Assembly: GCA_035513275.1 (NCBI GenBank)
Contig: DATKCJ010000155.1
Location: 1 to 8,638, forward strand
DNA length: 8,638 nucleotides
Direction: 5' to 3'
From: DATKCJ01 sp035513275
GTDB taxonomy: Bacteria > Verrucomicrobiota > Verrucomicrobiia > Opitutales > Opitutaceae
Shown: in pieces, positions 1-7,699 of the stretch
Numbering within the stretch: the stretch's first letter is position 1
Layout of the letters: each line of letters begins with the position of its first letter
The notes under the pieces: generated by a model
What the model saw: the letters and a program-made list of their open reading frames with translations, nothing else
Database searches by the model: none
Told to the model about the DNA's origin: nothing
Position numbers and translations under genes: made by a program

Positions 1-1
1 C

Positions 2-133
2 TATGGCCGCGCCATCACCGCCACTTCCACAGAAAATCCCGATCTCATCGCAGGTATCCGCGTGAACATCGGCGACGACGTCTTCGAATCCTCCATCGCC
101 GGGCAACTTGAGTCGCTCTCCATCGGGAGCTGA
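2..133 (+). CDS. atpH: ATP synthase F1 subunit delta, C-terminal fragment (partial)
   Basis: This is the last 43 codons of a gene that enters from the left edge and stops with TGA at 131-133. The visible peptide contains GIRVNIGDDVFESSIAGQL, which matches the C-terminal end of the delta (OSCP) subunit, where a 'G-hydrophobic-R-V-x-x-G-D-D-hydrophobic-D/E-x-S-I-x-G-x-L' pattern closes the protein. Delta sits on top of the F1 head and joins it to the peripheral stalk (subunit b), holding the alpha/beta hexamer still while the rotor turns. The placement immediately before atpA, with a 41-base gap, is the standard bacterial order and supports the call independently. The N-terminal domain that binds alpha is outside the window, so intactness cannot be judged. 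Confidence 0.88.
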   Translation, partial: YGRAITATSTENPDLIAGIRVNIGDDVFESSIAGQLESLSIGS

Positions 134-174
134 CCGACAAACCGAATTTCCAAAACCCCCATACCACAGCTCTG

Positions 175-1710
<1,536 letters not shown>

Positions 1711-1766
1711 TCTGCGTCGCGACCAAGCCACCGCACATCGCGATCGAGTAAACTCACACCGTACCA

Positions 1767-2654
1767 GTGCCCTCCACACGCGACATCCGCCGGCGCATCA
1801 AGTCGGTCAAGAACACACGCCAGATCACGAAGGCGATGGAACTCGTCGCCGCCTCGAAGATGAAGCGCGCGCAGCAGTCCGCGCTCGCGGGTCATGCCTA
1901 CGCGATGCTCATGAGCGAAATGCTCGGCGCGCTCGAGAGCCGCATCGAGGGGTTTGAGCACCCGTTCCTGACCCCGCGTCCCGTGAAGACGCGCGGTATT
2001 ATGCTCATCACGACCGACAAGGGCCTCTGCGGTCCTCTCAACAGCAACCTCTTCCGCCTGGTCACCGAGATCAAGGAGCCGGCGACATTCGTCACCGCCG
2101 GCCGCAAGGGCGCACAGTTCATCTCGCGCACCAAGAGGAATCTCGCCGCCGACTTTCCCATAAGCGACAAGGTCAACTTCTCCGAGGTGCGCGAGCCGGC
2201 CCAGTTTCTCACCAAGCTTTTTCTCGACGGCACGATCGACACCGTCGAGGTGATGTTCTCCTGGTTCAAGAACACGCTGGTGCAGGTGCCGATCGTCCTG
2301 CCACTTCTCCCGATTGCGAACCTGCACGAGACGATTGCTGCAATCCGCAGGCAAAAGGGGATCGCCGGCGACTCATCGCGTCCCGATTCGCGCCAGATGC
2401 TCATAGAGCCATCGGCCGCCGCCGTTTTGGAATCGCTGCTTCCCCTTTATGTCAACCGCGAGATCCACCAGTGCATGCTCGACGCAAAGGCCTCCGAGCA
2501 CAGCGCGCGCATGGTCGCGATGAAGACCGCCAAGGACAACGCCTCAAGCCTCCTCGACGATCTCACCCTTGAATACAACAAGGCCCGCCAGGCCGCGATC
2601 ACGCAGGAAATCCTCGAGATCGCCGCCGCGCAGATGGCCTCCGCCGGCCAGTAA
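1767..2654 (+). CDS. atpG: ATP synthase F1 subunit gamma
   Basis: A 295-residue gamma subunit, the central rotor shaft that turns inside the alpha/beta hexamer and couples proton flow to catalysis. The N-terminal helix opens with DIRRRIKSVKNTRQITKAM, the family signature. The Rossmann-like middle domain contains TTDKGLCGPLNSNLF around residues 83-96, and the C-terminal helix carries YNKARQAAITQEILEI, the second hallmark. Both coiled-coil helices are therefore intact. The start is a GTG at 1767, chosen because it places the signature at the usual distance from the N-terminus; no upstream ATG fits and no SD is visible. The gene lies 56 bases after atpA and 28 bases before atpD, consistent with one transcript. 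Confidence 0.97.
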   Translation: MPSTRDIRRRIKSVKNTRQITKAMELVAASKMKRAQQSALAGHAYAMLMSEMLGALESRIEGFEHPFLTPRPVKTRGIMLITTDKGLCGPLNSNLFRLVTEIKEPATFVTAGRKGAQFISRTKRNLAADFPISDKVNFSEVREPAQFLTKLFLDGTIDTVEVMFSWFKNTLVQVPIVLPLLPIANLHETIAAIRRQKGIAGDSSRPDSRQMLIEPSAAAVLESLLPLYVNREIHQCMLDAKASEHSARMVAMKTAKDNASSLLDDLTLEYNKARQAAITQEILEIAAAQMASAGQ

Positions 2655-2682
2655 CATTTAACACGCCCCCGATTCCGTCATC

Positions 2683-4101
2683 ATGAACAAAGGAAAAATC
2701 ACCCAGATCATCGGCGCTGTCGTCGACGTGCAGTTCCCGCAGGACAGCATCCCGCCGATCTACCAGGCCCTGCGCATAGAATTTCCCGTGCTCGGCGTCA
2801 CGACATCGCTCGTGCTCGAAGTCCAGCAGCACCTGGGTGAGGGAGTCGTCCGCACCGTTGCCATGTCCTCCACCGAGGGCCTCGTGCGCGGTCTCGAAGT
2901 CGACGACACCGGCGCACCGATCTCGGTGCCCGTGGGCGAGGGCGTGCTCGGCCGCATCTTCAACGTCACCGGAGATCCCGTCGACGAACGCGGCCCCGTG
3001 AAGTTCGACAAGAAATACCCCATTCACCGCCCAGCTCCCGCGCTCATCGACCAGGAGACAAAGCCGAAGATCCTCGAAACCGGCATCAAGGTCATCGACC
3101 TGATCTGCCCTTTCATCAAGGGCGGCAAGGTCGGTGCGTTCGGCGGCGCCGGCGTCGGCAAGACGGTCGTCATCATGGAACTCATCAACAACATCGCGAA
3201 GACGCACGGCGGCTACTCCGTGTTCGCGGGTGTCGGTGAGCGCTCGCGCGAGGGTAACGATCTCTACCACGAGATGAGCGAGTCCGGCGTCATCGACCAG
3301 AAGAACCTCGCCAACTCGAAGGTCGCTCTCGTCTACGGACAGATGAACGAGCCACCGGGCGCGCGCATGCGCGTCGGCCTCACGGCCCTCGCGATGACCG
3401 AGTATTTCCGCGACGAGAAGAACCAGGACGTGCTTCTCTTCATCGACAATATCTTCCGCTTCTCGCAGGCCGGCTCCGAAGTGTCCGCGCTTCTCGGCCG
3501 CTCGCCGTCCGCGGTCGGTTACCAGCCGACGCTCGCCAACGAGATGGGCATCCTCCAGGAGCGAATCACGTCGACGAAGAAAGGTTCGATCACTTCATTC
3601 CAGGCGGTCTACGTGCCGGCCGACGATCTCACCGATCCGGCGCCCGCAAACACGTTCGCGCATCTCGACTCGACGATCGTGCTCGAGCGCTCCATCGCCG
3701 AGCTGGGTATTTACCCGGCCGTCGATCCGCTCGCCTCGTCGTCGAAGGCGCTCGATCCGCTGATCGTCGGGCAGGAGCACTACGAAGTCGCCCGCGGCGT
3801 GCAGCGCGTGTTGCAGCGCTACAAGGATCTGCAAGACATCATCGCCATCCTCGGTCTCGACGAGCTCTCGCCCGAGGACAAGCTGTCTGTCTACCGCGCC
3901 CGCAAAATCCAGAAATTCCTCTCGCAGCCGTTCAACGTCGCCGAGGTCTTCACCGGGTTTCCGGGCAAGATTGTCCCAGTGCGCGATACGATCCGCGGCT
4001 TCAAGATGATCCTCGACGGCGAGATCGACACGGTCGCTGAGAACGATTTCTACATGAAGGGCGGCATCGACGAGGTGCTCGCTTCCTCGAAGGCCTCCTA
4101 A
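2683..4101 (+). CDS. atpD: ATP synthase F1 subunit beta (catalytic)
   Basis: A 472-residue beta subunit carrying the three catalytic sites that make ATP from ADP and phosphate. Motifs in order: the N-terminal barrel (GKITQIIGAVVDVQFP), the Walker A loop GGAGVGKT at residues 154-161, the catalytic glutamate and following arginine in GERSREGNDLY (GER at 185-187), the Walker B strand LLFIDNIFRFSQAGSEVSALLGR (broken here as LLFIDNIFRFSQ and AGSEVSALLGR), VGYQPTLANEMG, and ITSTKKGSITSFQAVYVPADD (ITSTKKGSITSF, QAVYVPADD). The DELSEED lever that pushes on gamma reads DELSPED (393-399). All catalytic residues I can identify are present. The ATG at 2683 gives the standard N-terminus and has no SD. atpC follows after only 3 bases, so translational coupling is likely. 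Confidence 0.98.
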   Translation: MNKGKITQIIGAVVDVQFPQDSIPPIYQALRIEFPVLGVTTSLVLEVQQHLGEGVVRTVAMSSTEGLVRGLEVDDTGAPISVPVGEGVLGRIFNVTGDPVDERGPVKFDKKYPIHRPAPALIDQETKPKILETGIKVIDLICPFIKGGKVGAFGGAGVGKTVVIMELINNIAKTHGGYSVFAGVGERSREGNDLYHEMSESGVIDQKNLANSKVALVYGQMNEPPGARMRVGLTALAMTEYFRDEKNQDVLLFIDNIFRFSQAGSEVSALLGRSPSAVGYQPTLANEMGILQERITSTKKGSITSFQAVYVPADDLTDPAPANTFAHLDSTIVLERSIAELGIYPAVDPLASSSKALDPLIVGQEHYEVARGVQRVLQRYKDLQDIIAILGLDELSPEDKLSVYRARKIQKFLSQPFNVAEVFTGFPGKIVPVRDTIRGFKMILDGEIDTVAENDFYMKGGIDEVLASSKAS

Positions 4102-4104
4102 GCC

Positions 4105-4512
4105 ATGGCGCTTACGCTCGAAATCGTCACGCCCGAGGGCCGCGTCTACAGCGACACGGTCGACACCGTCGTGCTGCCCACGTCAACGGGCGAGGTCGGA
4201 ATCCTTCCGGGCCACGTGCCTCTTCTCACCGAGCTCGCCGCCGGCGAGCTTCGCGTGACCCGCGGCGGCGCTGTCGAGTCGATCGCATGCGGAAGCGGTT
4301 TCGCGGAGATCGATGGCGACAAGGTCAGCGTCCTTGCCGAGCAGGCGGTCAACGTCGCCGCGATCGATGAAAGTGCCGTCGAAAAGGCGATCGCCCGCGC
4401 CCAGGAGGCTCTCAAGAACAAGGACCACCTCCCCGCCGAGGAACTCGAGCGGCTCGAGGGCGTCATGCGGTTCGCCTACGCCCAGCTCGACCTGAAGCGC
4501 CGCCGTCGCTGA
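4105..4512 (+). CDS. atpC: ATP synthase F1 subunit epsilon
   Basis: A 135-residue epsilon subunit, which binds gamma at the foot of the central stalk and in many bacteria restrains ATP hydrolysis through its mobile C-terminal helices. The N-terminal beta-sandwich is recognisable from LEIVTPEGRVYSDTVDTVVL, GEVGILPGHVPLLTEL and the GSGFAEIDGDKVSVLAEQA strand pair. The C-terminal helical hairpin (about residues 90-135) is present and ends in a basic tail, KRRRR. The start ATG lies 3 bases after the atpD stop. This is the last gene of the operon: a GC-rich hairpin follows 27 bases after the stop, and the next gene is functionally unrelated. Confidence 0.96.
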   Translation: MALTLEIVTPEGRVYSDTVDTVVLPTSTGEVGILPGHVPLLTELAAGELRVTRGGAVESIACGSGFAEIDGDKVSVLAEQAVNVAAIDESAVEKAIARAQEALKNKDHLPAEELERLEGVMRFAYAQLDLKRRRR

Positions 4513-4539
4513 GAGCGGACGTGCTCTTGTAGACTTGTG

Positions 4540-4560
4540 GGTCGGGCTTTACGCCCGACC
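4540..4560 (+). terminator. Hairpin after atpC, candidate operon terminator or REP-like palindrome
   Basis: The arms GGTCGGGC (4540-4547) and GCCCGACC (4553-4560) form a perfect 8-bp stem with loop TTTAC. It begins 27 bases after the atpC stop, the expected place for the end of the atp transcript. The downstream bases (GTCTTGTTCC) hold several Ts but no real T-tract, so intrinsic termination would be weak. The element could instead be a copy of a dispersed palindromic repeat. A TTGTAG sits just upstream, as it does before the hairpin near 7714. Confidence 0.55.
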
Positions 4561-4591
4561 GTCTTGTTCCTGGTCGAACTCCCCCTGTGGT

Positions 4592-4610
4592 TTGCGCGCT
4601 TGCCGCGCAA
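4592..4610. repeat. Short perfect inverted repeat, second hairpin downstream of atpC
   Basis: The arms TTGCGCG (4592-4598) and CGCGCAA (4604-4610) pair perfectly over 7 bp around loop CTTGC. It lies 31 bases after the first hairpin and 116 bases before the next gene. No T-tract follows. With the first hairpin it makes a two-hairpin intergenic region (4513-4726) in which I see no convincing promoter and no further gene. Confidence 0.45.
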
Positions 4611-4726
4611 CTTCGTGCCGACGACTGCCTTTCCGCCCGAGAAAACAAAATTGCTTCGGATTCGCGCTTTCGCAATCTCGTGCCAGTGGCCGCGCAGCGG
4701 CTCCCCACACCAAAGCACACACCAAC

Positions 4727-5098
4727 ATGTCCGAAATTACTGTTCCTCCGACCCAAGGTCCCTCGAAAGATGAGAAGACCTTCGCGATGTTCTGTCATCT
4801 GTCTGCGCTCGCGGGATTCATCATCCCTTTCGGTAACGTCATTGGACCCCTGATTCTTTGGCAGATGAAGAAAGCGGAGTCGGCGTTCATCGACGATCAG
4901 GGAAAAGAGGCGCTGAATTTTCAGATCACAATCATCATCGCGGCACTCATTTGCCTTGCATTGATCTTCGTCCTGATCGGTGCGTTTCTGTTACCTTTGG
5001 TGGGCATTGTCTCGCTCATCTTCACAGTCATTGGAGCGATCAAGGCGAACGAGGGTGTCACTTATCGATATCCTTTCGCGATCCGGTTGGTTAAATAG
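4727..5098 (+). CDS. DUF4870 / Tic20-like small membrane protein
   Basis: A 123-residue integral membrane protein matching the DUF4870 (Tic20-like) pattern: a charged N-terminus with KDEKTFAMFCHLSALAGFI, an IPFGNVIGPLILWQ segment, the loop motif FIDDQGKEALNFQ (residues 54-66), two further hydrophobic segments (about 67-86 and 87-106), and a YRYPFAIRLVK end. I count three to four membrane-spanning stretches (about 21-45, 66-86, 84-106). The molecular function of the family is not established; members sit in the cytoplasmic membrane and are usually encoded alone. The ATG at 4727 is chosen over the upstream open frame because family similarity begins there and the 64 extra upstream codons are compositionally unlike protein. 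No SD is visible. It is likely transcribed separately from atp, given the hairpins between them. Confidence 0.9.
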   Translation: MSEITVPPTQGPSKDEKTFAMFCHLSALAGFIIPFGNVIGPLILWQMKKAESAFIDDQGKEALNFQITIIIAALICLALIFVLIGAFLLPLVGIVSLIFTVIGAIKANEGVTYRYPFAIRLVK

Positions 5099-5120
5099 CT
5101 CAAGCGTTTCGCGCTTTGCA

Positions 5121-5142
5121 AGGTGCGCCCCTCGGCGCGCCT
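5121..5142. repeat. GC-rich hairpin between the DUF4870 and TPR genes
   Basis: The arms AGGTGCGCC (5121-5129) and GGCGCGCCT (5134-5142) pair over 9 bp with one G-T wobble, around a CCTC loop. A smaller stem, AAGCG/CGCTT (5102-5106 and 5112-5116), precedes it directly after the DUF4870 stop at 5098. The position fits a terminator for the DUF4870 gene, but no T-run follows (CTGCCTTTGTCG). A dispersed palindrome is an equal possibility. Confidence 0.45.
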
Positions 5143-5220
5143 CTGCCTTTGTCGCAGTCGTCAGCAAATCGCCTTGAAGTTGATGCGCTCCATTCTACGG
5201 TCGCGGCCAGCGCGCGTGCG

Positions 5221-6417
5221 ATGACCCCAGCCCGTTCCACTTCCCGTCGATTTCGATTCCTGCTGGCGACATTAGTCCTGTCGCTGGCGTCATTCGCGGC
5301 CGCACAACTCGTGACACCGGAAGAGCTGCAGGCACCCGCCAAGCCCGCGCCGGCCGCCGAGATTTCCGAGCCACAGTCAACCGAGCGCTCCGGCCAACCC
5401 CAAGCGGCCGAGACCGACAACACCACCCCGGCCCAGCAAGAGCAGGCGACCGCTGCTGAACCTTCGGCCGCAGACACCGCCGCTGTCGCGACCACACAGA
5501 GTCCCGAAGAGGCCGCCGCATCAGCGGCCCCCGTGCCGCAAGTCGAGAAGATCCTCGCGCCCGCTCCGGACATGACGGCCTTCATAGCCGCGCTTGCAGC
5601 AGCCGAGCGGGCCAACGAAAACCTCGCGGCCCGCCTCGCGCAGATTGAAGCCTCGGCCGCCCTGCAGCGCGAGCGCGACCAGGCGTTCATTCGCGACATG
5701 ATCAAGGGCGTGCTCCTTCTCGCCGGCACCATGGCCTCGGTCGGCATGCTGGCGCTCGTGGCCATCGTCTATTTGCAGGTGCGGTCAACCAAGCAGCAGG
5801 CGATCACGTTCGCTGCGCAACTCCAGGCACTCTCCAGCCACATCGCGTTGCCCGCACCGTCGGGCGCGCCTTCTGTTGCGCTTCATACGGCGCAGAACGA
5901 TTTCGATTCGACGGCGAGGAAGATCGAGCAGCGGTTGAGCGATCTCGAGTCGATGACGTCGGGCCTCCCGGATTCCACCGCGCACAACCACGGTGCGGAT
6001 TCTCCGCCAACCGAATTGCATCACGCTGCCGTCGAATACACCGCACCGCAAACTGCATCTACGGCTGCCTCGAACGGCGAGCGAACAGGCGATCTGCTTT
6101 CCAAGGCAAATTCGTTGCTCATGCAGCAGCAGCCCGAAGTCGCGCTCGCATACATTGATCAAGCGATCGGCAAGAACCCGCGGAATCCCGAGGCGCACCT
6201 GAAGCGCGGCGCAGCACTGGAGCGCCTCAACCGACTCAACGAGGCGATCACCTCGTATGATCGCGCGATCGATGCCGAGCCGACGCTCTCAGTCGCGTTC
6301 CTCGCGAAGGCTGGCGTGCTGAACAAACTCCAGCGCTACGCCGAGGCGTTGAAGTGCTACGAGGCCGCGCTCGCCCAACAGGGCGGACAAGCTGCAAGCG
6401 GATCACCGGCCGCCTGA
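5221..6417 (+). CDS. Membrane-anchored TPR-repeat protein with signal peptide
   Basis: A 398-residue protein not assignable to a named family. From N to C it shows: a signal peptide (basic n-region RSTSRRFR, hydrophobic core FLLATLVLSLASF, likely cleavage after FAAA near residue 24); an Ala/Pro/Glu/Thr-rich low-complexity stretch to about 110; a short predicted coiled coil (about 118-158); a transmembrane helix (163-187) followed by basic residues (VRSTKQQ); a low-complexity linker; and about three TPR motifs (roughly 290-323, 323-356, 357-390) with typical A/G and P spacing. The positive-inside rule suggests a periplasmic middle part and cytoplasmic TPRs, which would serve as a protein-binding platform; that is inference. 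The open frame reaches back to a TTG at 5116, but the ATG at 5221 gives the clean signal peptide and is preferred. No SD is visible. Confidence 0.85.
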   Translation: MTPARSTSRRFRFLLATLVLSLASFAAAQLVTPEELQAPAKPAPAAEISEPQSTERSGQPQAAETDNTTPAQQEQATAAEPSAADTAAVATTQSPEEAAASAAPVPQVEKILAPAPDMTAFIAALAAAERANENLAARLAQIEASAALQRERDQAFIRDMIKGVLLLAGTMASVGMLALVAIVYLQVRSTKQQAITFAAQLQALSSHIALPAPSGAPSVALHTAQNDFDSTARKIEQRLSDLESMTSGLPDSTAHNHGADSPPTELHHAAVEYTAPQTASTAASNGERTGDLLSKANSLLMQQQPEVALAYIDQAIGKNPRNPEAHLKRGAALERLNRLNEAITSYDRAIDAEPTLSVAFLAKAGVLNKLQRYAEALKCYEAALAQQGGQAASGSPAA

Positions 6418-6434
6418 GTGCGCGCGTCATCGCG

Positions 6435-6448
6435 CCGCGCCGGCGCGG
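6435..6448. repeat. Perfect 14-bp palindrome between the TPR gene and aat
   Basis: CCGCGCCGGCGCGG is its own reverse complement and lies in the 43-base gap between the TPR stop (6417) and the aat start (6461). It can fold as a 5-bp stem with a CCGG loop. In sequence this rich in GC a 14-base palindrome can arise by chance, so functional meaning is uncertain. Confidence 0.35.
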
Positions 6449-6460
6449 ACATCGCGGATC

Positions 6461-7138
6461 ATGCACGAGCCCTTCGCGTTTCCCGAACCCGAGCCCCGCG
6501 ACGAGCACGGCCTCGTCGCCTTCAATGTCCCGCTCACCGTCGCCAACCTGCACGCCGCGTACCGTCGCGGCATCTTCCCGTGGCCGCACGGACAAGGGGA
6601 GCCGATCCCGTGGCTCTCGCCTGATCCGCGCGCGATTCTCGAGTTCGATCATCTGCGCGTTCCAAGCAGTCTCGCTCAGGCGCGGCGAAACTGCGGATGG
6701 AATTTCACGATCGACCGCGATTTTCCCGCGGTGATCGCCGCGTGTGCGAGTGTGCCGCGGCCAGACCAGCCTGGCACCTGGATCCTGCCCGCGATGCGCA
6801 AGGCCTACACCGCGCTCCATGCGACGGGTCTCGCGCACAGTGTCGAGGTGTGGGAGGGCGATGATCTCATCGGTGGCCTCTACGGAGTCGATCCCGGCGG
6901 CGTCTTCGTCGGCGAGAGCATGTTCCGTCTCCGACCCAACGCCTCGAAGCTCGCGCTGCTCCACCTCGTCGATCATCTCGCCTCGCGCGGCTCACGCTGG
7001 ATCGACATCCAGCAACTCACCCCGCACATGGAAGCGCTCGGTGCGCACGAAATCCCGCGGGCCGACTACATTCGCCGGCTCGCCGAGGCGCTCGATGCAG
7101 GCGTGTCTCTCTTTCCGGGATTCTCCGGGAGCACTTGA
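6461..7138 (+). CDS. aat: Leucyl/phenylalanyl-tRNA--protein transferase
   Basis: A 225-residue aminoacyl-tRNA--protein transferase of the L/F transferase family (GNAT-like fold). It moves Leu or Phe from charged tRNA onto proteins with N-terminal Lys or Arg, marking them for ClpS/ClpAP degradation in the cytoplasm. Family landmarks are AAYRRGIFPW, PIPWLSPDPRAIL, TWILPAMRKAYTALH, GLAHSVEVWEGDDLIGGLYGV, the FVGESMFRLRPNASKLAL block, and the IDIQQLTPHMEALGAHEIPR block. Residues E152, D182 and Q184 fall where the E. coli catalytic residues E156, D186 and Q188 lie. The usual GGDL motif before the AAYRRGIFPW helix is replaced by FNVPLT. The ATG at 6461 gives normal length for shorter members; no SD is visible. 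It lies 43 bases after the TPR gene on the same strand, so cotranscription is possible. Confidence 0.95.
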   Translation: MHEPFAFPEPEPRDEHGLVAFNVPLTVANLHAAYRRGIFPWPHGQGEPIPWLSPDPRAILEFDHLRVPSSLAQARRNCGWNFTIDRDFPAVIAACASVPRPDQPGTWILPAMRKAYTALHATGLAHSVEVWEGDDLIGGLYGVDPGGVFVGESMFRLRPNASKLALLHLVDHLASRGSRWIDIQQLTPHMEALGAHEIPRADYIRRLAEALDAGVSLFPGFSGST

Positions 7139-7156
7139 TCCAGTTCCGGAGTTTTC

Positions 7157-7284
7157 GACACAGAGAACACGGAGATCAGAAGGAGTCCACAGAGGCCAAT
7201 GCATTGCTCCGTGCCCTCCGTTTGGAACCGTTTCGACAAGCTCAAGGCCCCGAGCCTGTCGAGGGGCTCTGTGCGCTCTGTGTC
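7157..7284. repeat. Composite symmetric inverted repeat built from CACRGAG units
   Basis: The outer arms GACACAGAGAACACGGAG (7157-7174) and CTCTGTGCGCTCTGTGTC (7267-7284) are inverted repeats with 15 of 18 positions complementary. Inside, the 7-mer CACRGAG occurs at 7159, 7168 and 7188 on the left half. Its complement CTCYGTG occurs at 7207, 7267 and 7276 on the right half, with a near copy at 7216. The paired units at each end are spaced 9 bases apart. The element begins 19 bases after the aat stop and fills most of the gap to the next gene. It codes for nothing I can support. It resembles dispersed intergenic repeats I associate with environmental bacteria, but copy number cannot be judged from one window. 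It may also act as the 3' end of the aat transcript. Confidence 0.7.
7233..7262. repeat. Palindrome TCGACAAGCTC / GAGCCTGTCGA nested in the composite repeat
   Basis: The arms TCGACAAGCTC (7233-7243) and GAGCCTGTCGA (7252-7262) pair at 10 of 11 positions (one A-C mismatch) around an 8-base loop. The arm sequence resembles the TTCGACAAGCTC/GAGCTTGTCGAA palindromes seen as dispersed repeats in many bacterial chromosomes. It lies between right-half units of the CACRGAG element, as if inserted into it. Confidence 0.6.
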
Positions 7285-7377
7285 TCAAACAGATTCTCTG
7301 AAGATTAAAATCTGCCGCTCCAAGTCACCCGTGATGCAACATGGGAATTTTCGCACCATAAAGTTCGCGGTGTGACC

Positions 7378-7417
7378 GCAGCCGGACTAGGGTAGGGCAA
7401 CACCCCGCTCCGGCTGC
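7378..7417 (+). promoter_or_regulatory. Structured leader stem-loop upstream of the RHH-like gene
   Basis: GCAGCCGGA (7378-7386) pairs perfectly with TCCGGCTGC (7409-7417) over 9 bp. After a 3x3 internal loop an inner stem GGGT/ACCC (7390-7393 and 7402-7405) closes an 8-base loop. It ends 9 bases before the SD of the 7437 gene, so if transcribed it would be a 5' leader hairpin. A smaller inverted repeat GCGGT/ACCGC (7367-7371, 7375-7379) overlaps its base by two bases, so the two cannot fully form together. It could also be a DNA operator. I see no convincing -35/-10 pair in 7290-7377, although a 12-base inverted repeat AGATT-AA-AATCT lies at 7302-7313. Confidence 0.5.
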
Positions 7418-7426
7418 CAAACAACG

Positions 7427-7433
7427 AAAGGAG
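7427..7433 (+). promoter_or_regulatory. Shine-Dalgarno sequence AAAGGAG
   Basis: AAAGGAG lies 3 bases before the ATG at 7437. It is the only strong SD in front of any gene in this window and it fixes the start of the small protein. Confidence 0.75.
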
Positions 7434-7436
7434 CCA

Positions 7437-7676
7437 ATGCATACGGTTAAGATTCACATCGAAAAGGATGAACTCGCCCCGGTTCAACGACTCGCGACTG
7501 ACCTAAAGATGAGCGTCGAGGACGTCGTCTACGCGGGCCTCGACATGCTCATGCAACACGCAAAGGAAAAGGAAACGATCAAGCACATCCAGCACTCCAA
7601 ATCCGGTCGCAAGGAGACGCTTCCGCGCTGGGCTGACAGGCCTCGCGAGATCCACGCATACGAGAGCATGACGTAG
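7437..7676 (+). CDS. Small ribbon-helix-helix-like protein (putative DNA-binding or orphan antitoxin-like)
   Basis: A 79-residue protein of no firmly known family. The N-terminal half has the layout of a ribbon-helix-helix (Arc/MetJ/CopG) domain: a short strand TVKIHIE (3-9), helix A DELAPVQRLATDLKM (11-25), and helix B SVEDVVYAGLDMLMQHAKEK (26-45) beginning with the typical S-V-E-D cap. The alternating residues of the strand (T, K, H) would contact DNA in such a dimer. The C-terminal part is basic and then ends LPRWADRPREIHAYESM, which looks like a defined motif rather than a random tail. Antitoxins of type II systems often have this form, but no toxin gene is adjacent: the next gene is convergent and is a hydrolase. 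The strong SD and the leader hairpin support real expression. The fold assignment is inference from pattern only. Confidence 0.75.
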   Translation: MHTVKIHIEKDELAPVQRLATDLKMSVEDVVYAGLDMLMQHAKEKETIKHIQHSKSGRKETLPRWADRPREIHAYESMT

Positions 7677-7699
7677 CGCAGCGTGCCGTCTCTCCTACA

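Noticed and set aside
1717..1743. Inverted repeat TCGCGA...TCGCGA in the atpA-atpG gap
   Set aside because: The 6-base unit is itself a palindrome, the loop is 15 bases and there is no T-run. In GC-rich sequence this is likely chance, and a terminator inside the operon would make little sense.
4651..4680. Possible promoter (TTGCTT) for the DUF4870 gene
   Set aside because: No acceptable -10 hexamer lies at the right distance, so the match is not better than chance.
4535..4726. Upstream extension of the DUF4870 protein by 64 residues
   Set aside because: The stretch is Cys/Arg/Ser-rich translated intergenic sequence containing two hairpins, and family similarity begins only near the ATG at 4727.
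5116..5220. Upstream extension of the TPR protein to a TTG start
   Set aside because: The extra 35 residues run through a hairpin and would bury the clear signal peptide. The ATG at 5221 gives a proper n-region, hydrophobic core and cleavage site.
6744..7301. Plus-strand open frame overlapping aat and running into the repeat
   Set aside because: It is out of frame with the well-supported aat gene, rich in Ser/Arg, and its tail is translated repeat sequence.
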